DNA from: Flavobacteriales bacterium
Lineage (GTDB): Bacteria > Bacteroidota > Bacteroidia > UBA10329
Reading direction: 5' to 3'
DNA: 29,546 nt
Assembly (NCBI GenBank): GCA_020635495.1
Contig: JACJZQ010000023.1
Span: forward strand, 1-29,546
Part shown: positions 23,245 to 29,546 of the stretch, in pieces
How the letters are laid out: every line of letters starts with the position of its first letter
Numbering within the stretch: position 1 is the stretch's first letter
The notes under the pieces: model-generated
Told to the model about the DNA's origin: nothing
The model's database searches: none
What the model saw: the letters and a program-made list of their open reading frames with translations, nothing else
Translations under genes and position numbers: made by a program

Positions 23245-24695
23245 CCTTCCAGTTTTTGTCGTACTAATTGATTGGCCAATTTCGGGTCGGCTTTGCCCTT
23301 GCTCATTTTCATCACTTCGCCCATAAAGAGTCCGAGAACGCCTTTCTTGCCACCTCGGTATTCTTCCACTTTATCTGGGTATGCCGCCAATGCCGCATCT
23401 ACCCATTCTTCCAGTTGCCCTGAGTCACTTTCTTGAATAAGGTCCAATTCTTTGGCAATTTCCAACGGTTCCTTCGTAGGATTTTGACACAGCGCTGGGA
23501 ACAACTTCTGCGCTGTTGCCGAGTGACTCACTTTTCCATCATCGATCAACGCAATCAGTTTTGCCATTGCCTCAGGTTGCACAGGGAAATCCTCCATGTG
23601 AATGGCAAACTCGTTCAGGTACGATTTGATATCGCCCGTAACCCAGTTAGACGCAGCTTTATAATTGGTGGTGTGTGATGTCAGTTCGTTGAAGTACAAC
23701 GCAATCGGTTTGCTCTCCGTCAGAACGCCTGCATCGTATTCATTCAGTCCGAATTCCTTCGTGAATTTTTCATGCAATTCATTCGGAAGAGCTGGCATGG
23801 TGGAGCGTATCTCCTCAATCCAAGCTTTGTCCACAATTACAGGCGTAAGGTCTGGCTCAGGGAAGTAACGGTAATCGTTTGCCTGTTCCTTGCTTCGCAT
23901 AACGAATGTGGTCCCGTTCATGGCATCGAAACTGCGGGTATCCTGACTGATGGTTCCACCAGCTTCGACTTCTGTGATCTGTCTTTCAATCTCAAAACGG
24001 ATGGCTCGCTGCACATTCCGTAGCGAGTTCATGTTCTTCACCTCAACACGGTTTCCGAACTTTTCAGATCCTTTCAGCATCACCGAAATGTTTGCATCGC
24101 AACGCATGGAGCCTTCCTCCATGTTGCCATCGCAAATCTCCAAGTAACGAAGCAGTTTTCGCACCTCTGACAAGTACGCGTAAGCCTCTTCCGCGCTGCG
24201 GATGTCTGGCTCAGAAACAATCTCCAATAGCGGAACACCTGCACGGTTCAGGTCAACCAACGTGTCGTACGGATCTACGTCATGCATGCTTTTCCCAGCA
24301 TCTTCCTCCATGTGGATACGCGTAATGCCGATGTCTTTGGTCTCACCGTTTTCCAATTTGATAGTGATCTTCCCACCATTACATATTGGCGTGGTGTCCT
24401 GCGTTATCTGGTAGCCTTTCGGAAGGTCAGCATAGAAGTAATTCTTCCTTGCGTATTCGTTCCGCTCACGTATCTCGCAACCGCACGCCAACCCCAATTT
24501 AATGCCGCTGTCAACAACAGCTTTGTTCACGCGCGGCAGCGTGCCTGGGTGCCCCAGCGTGATTACACTCACGTTGCTGTTCGGCATGCCACCGAATTCC
24601 GTACTATCGCTACTGTACGCCTTGCTTTTGGTCAGCAACTGGGCGTGTACCTCAAGCCCGATTACGGCTTGGTATTTCTCGAAAATATCACTCAT
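23241..24695 (-). CDS. gatB: Aspartyl/glutamyl-tRNA amidotransferase subunit B
   Basis: A 484-residue kinase/transamidase subunit of the GatCAB complex, which converts Glu-tRNA(Gln) or Asp-tRNA(Asn) to the amidated form. Family landmarks are the N-terminal YQAVIGLEVHAQLLTKSKAYSSD, NYFYADLPKGYQITQ, and RIHMEEDAGKSMHD. The C-terminal YqeY-like tail ends KADPKLANQLVRQKL. I place the start at 24695 (MSDIFEKYQAVIGLE), not 24752, since the upstream residues are only accA in another frame. The start overlaps the accA stop by eight bases and the stop overlaps the TlpA lipoprotein start by four. gatA and gatC are not in the window. Confidence 0.97.
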   Translation of the reverse strand: MSDIFEKYQAVIGLEVHAQLLTKSKAYSSDSTEFGGMPNSNVSVITLGHPGTLPRVNKAVVDSGIKLGLACGCEIRERNEYARKNYFYADLPKGYQITQDTTPICNGGKITIKLENGETKDIGITRIHMEEDAGKSMHDVDPYDTLVDLNRAGVPLLEIVSEPDIRSAEEAYAYLSEVRKLLRYLEICDGNMEEGSMRCDANISVMLKGSEKFGNRVEVKNMNSLRNVQRAIRFEIERQITEVEAGGTISQDTRSFDAMNGTTFVMRSKEQANDYRYFPEPDLTPVIVDKAWIEEIRSTMPALPNELHEKFTKEFGLNEYDAGVLTESKPIALYFNELTSHTTNYKAASNWVTGDIKSYLNEFAIHMEDFPVQPEAMAKLIALIDDGKVSHSATAQKLFPALCQNPTKEPLEIAKELDLIQESDSGQLEEWVDAALAAYPDKVEEYRGGKKGVLGLFMGEVMKMSKGKADPKLANQLVRQKLEG

Positions 24696-25641
24696 TGAAA
24701 ACGCCCATTTGGCTGTATTTCTCAATTCTCTTCTCAATGCGCTCGTCCGCATCCTGCTTGTGCAGTCGCGTCAAGTGCTTTTTGATTTCCTTTTTCACGT
24801 TCGAAAACGTGGTTTCATAATCGCGGTGTGCGCCTCCCAACGGCTCAGGAATGATCGCATCAATCAACTTGTTCTCCAACATATCAGGAGCCGTCAACTT
24901 CAACGCCTCAGCCGCTTGTTCCTTCTGGTCGCGTGTGCGCCACAGAATGGTAGAACAACTCTCTGGTGAGATAACCGAATACCACGTGTTCTCCAGCATA
25001 AAAACCTTGTCGCCAACGCCAATACCAATGGCACCGCCCGAAGCGCCTTCGCCAATAACCACACAGATTATTGGCACGCGCAATTGCATCATTTCAATAA
25101 TGTTCCGTGCAATGGCCTCGGCCTGCCCGCGCTCTTCCGCTTCAATGCCAGGAAACGCCCCAGGTGTATCAATAAACGTGATCACAGGCTTGTTGAACTT
25201 CTCCGCCAACTTCATCAGACGCAGCGCTTTACGGTAACCTTCAGGGTTCGCCATCCCGAAATTTCGGTACTGCCGCATCTTGGTGTTAATGCCCTTCTGC
25301 TGGCCGATCAGCATCACCGTTTTGCCGTCAATGCTGCCAAAACCGCCCACCATCGCCTTGTCGTCCTTCACCGTGCGGTCGCCATGCAGTTCCACAAACG
25401 TATCATCTGTAAGTGCTCTGATGTACGCCAGCGTGTAAGGGCGCTGCGGATGACGCGAAACCTGCACCTTCTGCCAAGGCGAAAGCGTGCTGTAGATCTC
25501 CTGCAGGCGCAGCTTAATGCTCACCTCCAACTCCTCAATCGTCTTGCTTACATCTACTTTGCCCTTCTCCTGAATGGCGCGCGACTTCTCCAGCTGTTCT
25601 TCCAGCTCTTGTATGTCACTTTCAAAATCGAGATAGGTCAT
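24688..25641 (-). CDS. accA: Acetyl-CoA carboxylase carboxyltransferase subunit alpha
   Basis: A 317-residue cytoplasmic enzyme subunit that, with AccD, transfers the carboxyl group from carboxybiotin to acetyl-CoA to make malonyl-CoA for fatty-acid synthesis. MTYLDFESDIQELEEQLEK at the N-terminus, RHPQRPYTLAYI, FVELHGDR, GINTKMRQYRNFGMANPEGYRKALRLM, TPGAFPGIEAEERGQAEAIARN and GEGASGGAIGIGVGD are diagnostic. I start at the second ATG (25641), the usual N-terminus; the ATG at 25647 adds two residues. TATCTTCG on the minus strand at 25666-25673, one mismatch from TAnnTTTG, is a possible -7 box. It heads the unit accA-gatB-TlpA-M1 peptidase. Confidence 0.97.
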   Translation of the reverse strand: MTYLDFESDIQELEEQLEKSRAIQEKGKVDVSKTIEELEVSIKLRLQEIYSTLSPWQKVQVSRHPQRPYTLAYIRALTDDTFVELHGDRTVKDDKAMVGGFGSIDGKTVMLIGQQKGINTKMRQYRNFGMANPEGYRKALRLMKLAEKFNKPVITFIDTPGAFPGIEAEERGQAEAIARNIIEMMQLRVPIICVVIGEGASGGAIGIGVGDKVFMLENTWYSVISPESCSTILWRTRDQKEQAAEALKLTAPDMLENKLIDAIIPEPLGGAHRDYETTFSNVKKEIKKHLTRLHKQDADERIEKRIEKYSQMGVFNE

Positions 25642-25738
25642 TGACATGCCCGAGAATTTAGCCTGCGAAGATAGCGGTTGATAGGGTGTGTTTATACAGA
25701 TTTGCCAGCGAGTGTTCGCGTAAACTGTTCACGTGGCA

Positions 25739-27322
25739 TCACCTTATGATTGTGACATATCCAATATCTGGAATTAACTCAATCATAGGATTGACAGATT
25801 CACAACGATGCTCATAGAAATAAGTACCTGCCGGTAATGCAACCCCTTTCCCGTTATAGCCATCGAATGATTTATACTTCCCAATTCTAGACCAAATAAT
25901 CTGACCCCATCGGTTATAGACTGTACAAGATGAGCTGTTTGAGTTACCGATAAACAGCAACCTATCATTAATCCCATCATTATTTGGTGTAATGACCGCC
26001 CCAACCATTCGGTCTTCTCCTACCTGAATCCCTACATCCAAACTATCAACACAACCACCAACTGTTTCAACAAAAAGTGACACATTCGAGAACCCACTTT
26101 CTTGAAATGTGTGCTCTGGAAAACGAGAATTGTATACAAATGCGTCTTCAATCCTCCAACTTATTTCCTTATAGTCTTCAAAATCATTCAGAAGTGGTTC
26201 AAAATTAATCTCTTGCTCCTTGGATATGGAGCATGGAAGATTAATCCCGTGAATTAATTCGCCAACGACCGTAACGTTAATGGTGTCATAAGTGTCTGAG
26301 GAACAGTTGATTGAAGATGTAACCAAAATGTAATTCATGGACTCCATTGCGACAATTTCTATCGTATCAATACCTGGAAACCCTATCCAGTTAAAATTAT
26401 AAGCAAGGTTACTATAAGCTGGGAAAAGCTTTAATGTGTCTCCCATACATACGCTCGTATCTGATAGTTCAACACCTCCCGGAGAAGTGGAATATTCAAA
26501 CCAAATAGTATCAGAATTAAAAGGGCACCCATCCACATAAGCCGAAAGAAAGATGTTATCAAATGAACTAACAAACACAGTGTCACTTGTATTTCCATCT
26601 GACCATAAAAGACTATCACAATCATAATTACACCAAACAGTGGCGGTATCACCTAAACAGAGTATCCTAGAGGATGATGACTCTAGGAAAGGAAAGGTTC
26701 TTTCAGGTAAAAATTCAAAGCGAATATTATCAAAATCTACTGATGTCCTATAACTACCCAAGCCCACCTTACCATAGTTTTGAAACTCATGATCAACCCG
26801 AGAAATCCACAAACTATCATTGACGTATACGTCAATTCTTCCGTTACAAAACGACCGAACCACTTTAAAATCAAACCACTCATTAAATTCCATAGCTCCA
26901 ATTAGAGTCTGTCCAATCATAATTGAGTTTCCATCTGAGTACTTTCCTAAAATTACGTTAGGATTATCGGAATCAGAAGGCATCATTGTTACAACATAAA
27001 AGTTGTAGTCGTCTTGGAATTGGAAGTAGAACCTAAAATCAGTATCAGCTAATCCGTTCACATCTACAATTCGCGACCTGCATGAATATACACCCTCACC
27101 TCCAGTAAAAGTACCATGAAGCAACCCACCAGCTGTGTCTCCTCCAACCCTCAAGAAGCTATTCTGCTGCTCAGATAGAATATCTGAATATCCTTCCGTT
27201 TGATACCAACTCCCGTACCCAGACTCAAAATCACCTAGACTAATAATCATTTGAGGATAAGCGTAATCTGAAATAACAGACACAAATCCCATACAAAGCA
27301 AAACCCTCTTAGTGAAATTCAT
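25739..27322 (-). CDS. T9SS-secreted protein with type-B C-terminal sorting domain
   Basis: About 527 residues. A signal peptide (MNFTKRVLLCMGFVSVISDYAY) leads a mature part starting MIISLGDFESGYGSW. Residues about 25-200 look like a concanavalin/LamG-type beta-sandwich (FYFQFQDDYNFYVV, WFDFKVVRSFCNGRIDVYVNDSLW, KVGLGSYRTSVDFDNIRFE). Repeated Ig-like segments with CLGDTATVWC and CMGDTLKLFPAY follow. The last 80 residues match the gliding-motility-associated CHU_C domain: ITPNNDGINDRLLF, VYNRWGQIIW, FDGYNGKGVALPAGTYFYEHR. This signal directs type IX secretion and surface attachment. The ligand is unknown. I prefer the ATG at 27322 (preceded by an A-rich stretch) over 27331. The gene looks AT-richer than the accA operon, and the IS1595 element lies about 55 bases upstream. 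Confidence 0.88.
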   Translation of the reverse strand: MNFTKRVLLCMGFVSVISDYAYPQMIISLGDFESGYGSWYQTEGYSDILSEQQNSFLRVGGDTAGGLLHGTFTGGEGVYSCRSRIVDVNGLADTDFRFYFQFQDDYNFYVVTMMPSDSDNPNVILGKYSDGNSIMIGQTLIGAMEFNEWFDFKVVRSFCNGRIDVYVNDSLWISRVDHEFQNYGKVGLGSYRTSVDFDNIRFEFLPERTFPFLESSSSRILCLGDTATVWCNYDCDSLLWSDGNTSDTVFVSSFDNIFLSAYVDGCPFNSDTIWFEYSTSPGGVELSDTSVCMGDTLKLFPAYSNLAYNFNWIGFPGIDTIEIVAMESMNYILVTSSINCSSDTYDTINVTVVGELIHGINLPCSISKEQEINFEPLLNDFEDYKEISWRIEDAFVYNSRFPEHTFQESGFSNVSLFVETVGGCVDSLDVGIQVGEDRMVGAVITPNNDGINDRLLFIGNSNSSSCTVYNRWGQIIWSRIGKYKSFDGYNGKGVALPAGTYFYEHRCESVNPMIELIPDIGYVTIIR

Positions 27323-27376
27323 TTTTCCCATACAAGTTACCAGTAGCTTGTCAACGTCTTTTATAGTGGAATCTAA

Positions 27377-27384
27377 TAATTCTT
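27377..27384. repeat. Left target-site duplication of the IS1595 element
   Basis: TAATTCTT immediately outside the left inverted repeat; the same eight bases follow the right inverted repeat at 28916-28923. Eight base pairs is the duplication length typical of the IS1595 family. Confidence 0.9.
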
Positions 27385-27405
27385 CGGAATTATAAAGTTA
27401 ATGGG
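27385..27405 (+). repeat. Left terminal inverted repeat of the IS
   Basis: It starts CGGAATTATAAA and ends in GGG. It pairs with 28895-28915 at 18 of 21 positions; mismatches are at positions 13, 16 and 18 from the outer end. Confidence 0.88.
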
Positions 27406-27451
27406 CAATTGCTAAATAAGGTACATTCGGGTAAACCAAATTTCCTGCTCT

Positions 27452-27931
27452 ATGCATTTTATCCGACTACGAAAATTAATAATGGCATTTGCCCTCATTC
27501 AAGTATGGGCAGTTCTTTTGGCCTTGATTATAGAAAAGTCACTCACGTTAATCAAAGAGATGAAAGAATTGACTGAGGTACAAACGTGGCTGCTTCTGAT
27601 TGGTGGATGGGTGCTTATAAGTCTAGTTATTTATGCTTTCTACAAAGACTTAACTCTACTTAAATCACTAGAAGGACTTACTGATCAAATTTTACCGGAT
27701 CACGATGTTGCCCGTGCTAAAAAGCTACTAAAGCAGATTAAGCAGAATAAACCATTAAGTGATGAAGATGCTGAGTTTATGAAGGGATTTTCTGAGATTG
27801 GTTTATTGCCGAATGATTTTGTAGCTGTTTATGTTGAAAAGAAATGGTCATTAAAGCAAACCTTACAGATGAAAGCAGCGGTAGCGGTTGTATCGATAAT
27901 AGCATGGGTTTGGTCTAATAAGAAGCATTAA
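27452..27931 (+). CDS. Passenger membrane protein of the IS, unknown function
   Basis: I do not recognise the family. The 159 residues show three probable membrane helices: about residues 9-28 (LIMAFALIQVWAVLLALIIE), 44-64 (TWLLLIGGWVLISLVIYAFY) and 140-155 (KAAVAVVSIIAWVWS). Between the second and third lies a charged region of some 75 residues, including an amphipathic ARAKKLLKQIKQNKPLSDEDAEF stretch. An ATG at 27482 is an alternative start. The whole gene lies inside the terminal repeats of the IS1595 element, upstream of the transposase, and its TAA stop is one base from the transposase GTG, so the two are probably co-translated. It could modulate transposition or host physiology, or simply be captured DNA; nothing in the sequence decides this. 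Confidence 0.7.
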   Translation: MHFIRLRKLIMAFALIQVWAVLLALIIEKSLTLIKEMKELTEVQTWLLLIGGWVLISLVIYAFYKDLTLLKSLEGLTDQILPDHDVARAKKLLKQIKQNKPLSDEDAEFMKGFSEIGLLPNDFVAVYVEKKWSLKQTLQMKAAVAVVSIIAWVWSNKKH

Positions 27932-27932
27932 A

Positions 27933-28901
27933 GTGAACCTGATTGAAATTAACGAGCAATTCCCAACCGAACTGGACTGCATAGTGCATTTGGAGAAAGT
28001 GCGCTATGGCAAAAAACCGAAGTGTGCTTTTTGCGATAGCGTTAATCTCGGTGTGCGATTGAAAGACCACCGTTTCACTTGTAAGGATTGCAGAAAGACA
28101 TCCAGCGTGACCGCAGGAACCGCATTGCACGGCACGCGGATACCTATCAAAACATGGTTCTATGCCTTTGCTATCATTTCGGACGCTAAAAAGGGCGTAT
28201 CGGCTTTACAACTGCAAAGGAATCTCGGAGTGAGTTACCCGACCGCGTGGAAAATGTACATGGACATCCGTGGAATGATGGTGGATGATAATGCCAAGTT
28301 GGACGGAGTAGTGGAAATGGATGAAACGTACATCGGTGGAAAACCGCGCAAGAATGCGAAAATGATGCTTACGGATTCGCAGAAGGAAAAACTCGACCAT
28401 AAATTGTACGATCTGAAAGAAGATTTCGAGATAACCGAAGGACAGTACAAGAAGAAATATCCGAAGGTGAAACCGAAACGAGGTCGCGGAACTACGAAAA
28501 TATCCGTGGTTGGAATTGTGCAGCGGGACGGGAACGTGGTTGCCGAAGTGATGGAAAACCTGACCGCGCGGAATCTTCGGAAGATGGTTCAGGAAAACGT
28601 GAAGGAATCAGATTCGATACTCGTCACGGATGAGTATAGCGGGTACAACCGACTTTCAGAGATCATCGAACATATCAAGATCGACCACCAAAAGATGTGG
28701 TCGTATAAAGGGATCAATACCAATTCGATTGAAAGTTTCTGGGCGATAATCAAGCGCGGAATTATCGGACAGTACCACCAAGTAAGTCCGAAGTACCTTC
28801 CGAACTACGTTGCGGAGTTCGTTTTCAAGTACAACAATCGACACGATGATGACATGTTTGAAACACTGGTAAAAAATGCAGTCAAAACAGCCAACCCGTA
28901 A
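27933..28901 (+). CDS. IS1595-family transposase
   Basis: A 322-residue DDE transposase. The N-terminal zinc ribbon has CAFC (about residues 31-34) and CKDC (50-53). VVEMDETYIGGKPR (about 126-139) carries the first catalytic Asp region, DSILVTDEYSGY the second, and NTNSIESFWAIIKRGIIG the Asn/Glu-containing third, as in ISXO2/IS1595 transposases. The closing KYLPNYVAEFVFKYNNR is also typical. The start is GTG, one base after the passenger stop; no nearer ATG matches the family N-terminus. The TAA stop at 28899-28901 lies inside the right terminal inverted repeat, so the final codons are constrained by the transposon end. The protein appears intact. Confidence 0.95.
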   Translation: MNLIEINEQFPTELDCIVHLEKVRYGKKPKCAFCDSVNLGVRLKDHRFTCKDCRKTSSVTAGTALHGTRIPIKTWFYAFAIISDAKKGVSALQLQRNLGVSYPTAWKMYMDIRGMMVDDNAKLDGVVEMDETYIGGKPRKNAKMMLTDSQKEKLDHKLYDLKEDFEITEGQYKKKYPKVKPKRGRGTTKISVVGIVQRDGNVVAEVMENLTARNLRKMVQENVKESDSILVTDEYSGYNRLSEIIEHIKIDHQKMWSYKGINTNSIESFWAIIKRGIIGQYHQVSPKYLPNYVAEFVFKYNNRHDDDMFETLVKNAVKTANP

Positions 28902-28915
28902 AGTTTATAATTCCG
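28895..28915 (-). repeat. Right terminal inverted repeat of the IS
   Basis: It ends TTTATAATTCCG, the complement of the left end. It contains the transposase stop codon. Confidence 0.88.
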
Positions 28916-28923
28916 TAATTCTT
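28916..28923. repeat. Right target-site duplication of the IS1595 element
   Basis: TAATTCTT, identical to 27377-27384. Removing the element and one copy restores a continuous intergenic sequence. Confidence 0.9.
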
Positions 28924-29031
28924 TTAGGCAAATATTATTGAGTCAAAAAAACAACCATCAAACGAATATCAATCAACTATGTAACGTTGCCCATTAGAAT
29001 AGCGATACTAATTTTCTCAAGTTACAATTCA

Positions 29032-29546
29032 TCACAAGTTATCTACAATTTGTCTGAAAACGTGGCGCCAGCGTACCCGTTCTGCAGCCACCTTATTATC
29101 GCGGTTACACATCAGCACAATGATGATGTTCTTATCTGGATGTACATAGATGTGCTGCTTATACATACCATCGGCCATGTAATCTCCGTAGGCCTTTTCG
29201 CCAATGTGCCATAAGTAATTGTAACCGAAGCTGCTTCCGTTGGCCGTGTCTCTACTAACGGATCGGGCAACCCAATCTTTTGGCACCACTTGGGTTCCGT
29301 CCCAATTGCCATTATTCAGAAATAACCTTCCAAACTTGGCATAATCCAAAGCCGTAGCCCCCATGCAACAGAAGGTCTTGTCCTCCCCTTTCTTGTCGCT
29401 GGTCCAAATGGCATCCGTGCAGGCATTGATGGGCTGCCATACCTTTTCACTCAGGTACTCAGATGGTTTCTTCCCTGTTGCACGATGCAGTATCAACCCG
29501 AGTAGCTGCACATCCAAGTTGATGTATTCCTGATACGTTCCAGGCT
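29032..29546 (-). CDS. Serine hydrolase, beta-lactamase class C-like (5'-truncated by the window)
   Basis: The last 171 residues of a penicillin-binding-protein-like serine hydrolase; the frame is open to the window edge. The visible part begins PGTYQEYINLDVQLLGLILHRA, where YIN is the Y-x-N catalytic motif of class C beta-lactamase-type enzymes and LLGLILHRATGKKPSEYL is the helix that follows it. LDYAKFGRLFLNNGNW, WVARSV, GYNYLWHI and a final IYVHPDKNIIIVLMCNRD are characteristic of the family C-terminus. The Ser-x-x-Lys nucleophile lies outside the window. Members include esterases, peptidases and true lactamases, so antibiotic resistance should not be assumed. The IS1595 element inserted about 110 bases beyond its stop. 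Confidence 0.85.
   Translation of the reverse strand, partial: PGTYQEYINLDVQLLGLILHRATGKKPSEYLSEKVWQPINACTDAIWTSDKKGEDKTFCCMGATALDYAKFGRLFLNNGNWDGTQVVPKDWVARSVSRDTANGSSFGYNYLWHIGEKAYGDYMADGMYKQHIYVHPDKNIIIVLMCNRDNKVAAERVRWRHVFRQIVDNL

Larger units (their letters stand above)
27385..28915 (+). mobile_element. Complete IS1595-family insertion sequence with a passenger gene
   Basis: The ends are imperfect 21-bp inverted repeats (27385-27405 and 28895-28915) with 18 of 21 matching positions; the outer twelve bases, CGGAATTATAAA, match perfectly. Identical 8-bp direct repeats TAATTCTT flank the ends. The 1531-bp element holds two same-strand genes: an unrecognised membrane protein (27452-27931) and a DDE transposase (27933-28901). 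Intact ends, target duplication and full-length transposase suggest a fairly recent insertion. It lies in the intergenic space between the T9SS cargo gene and the serine hydrolase gene, both on the minus strand. Confidence 0.92.

Noticed and set aside
25084..25644. 186-codon plus-strand open frame opposite accA
   Set aside because: Entirely antisense to a highly conserved gene and without any family motif.
27399..28996. A 10-bp inverted pair TAATGGGCAA (27399-27408) and TTGCCCATTA (28987-28996) as alternative IS ends
   Set aside because: No matching direct repeats flank this pair. The CGGAATTATAAA pair has identical 8-bp flanks and a longer match, so it defines the element; the TAATGGGCAA match is probably chance.
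29032..29546. Antibiotic-resistance beta-lactamase
   Set aside because: Only the C-terminal half is visible and this family includes many esterases and peptidases; resistance cannot be claimed.

Overview
The window reads as a chromosomal segment of a member of the Bacteroidota. The evidence is a type-B T9SS C-terminal sorting domain, a 1000-residue M1 peptidase with a Bacteroidota-style extended C-terminus, TlpA-type lipoproteins, a YceI lipoprotein, almost no Shine-Dalgarno sequences, and TAnnTTTG-type -7 promoter boxes placed a few bases before start codons. A Flavobacteriales-like lineage fits, but the sequence alone does not settle the genus. Most of the window is core metabolism, with one clear insertion sequence near the right end.

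Left part (1-4435): a GNAT acetyltransferase and a truncated argG, coupled by an ATGA overlap, form the start of an arginine operon on the minus strand. Next come a membrane fatty-acid desaturase, a secreted SEL1-repeat protein, and a divergent YceI lipoprotein whose promoter carries an 18-bp perfect palindrome. Two adjacent hairpins separate yceI from the next convergent gene.

Envelope pair (4435-9525): a giant TPR protein and a beta-barrel outer-membrane protein, both minus strand, are separated by dispersed C/G-rich repeats. Short palindromic repeats have also entered the signal-peptide coding regions of both genes.

Middle part (9675-19062): a steroid-5-alpha-reductase-like membrane enzyme, an M32 carboxypeptidase, a ThDP-dependent acetolactate-synthase-like enzyme, and a DUF423 protein. 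A tight three-gene operon follows (DUF1801-like, zinc-ribbon membrane protein, hotdog thioesterase). Then comes an overlapping plus-strand operon: saccharopine dehydrogenase, coaD, and a thioredoxin-fold protein without catalytic cysteines.

Right part (19065-29546): accA-gatB-TlpA lipoprotein-M1 peptidase form a minus-strand operon with overlapping stops and starts. Beyond it lie a relatively AT-rich T9SS cargo protein, a complete IS1595-family element and a partial serine hydrolase. The IS has matching 8-bp target duplications and imperfect 21-bp terminal inverted repeats. It carries an unrecognised three-helix membrane protein gene as a passenger upstream of its transposase. That passenger arrangement is the most distinctive object in the window. 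No rRNA, tRNA or CRISPR array was recognised by eye.
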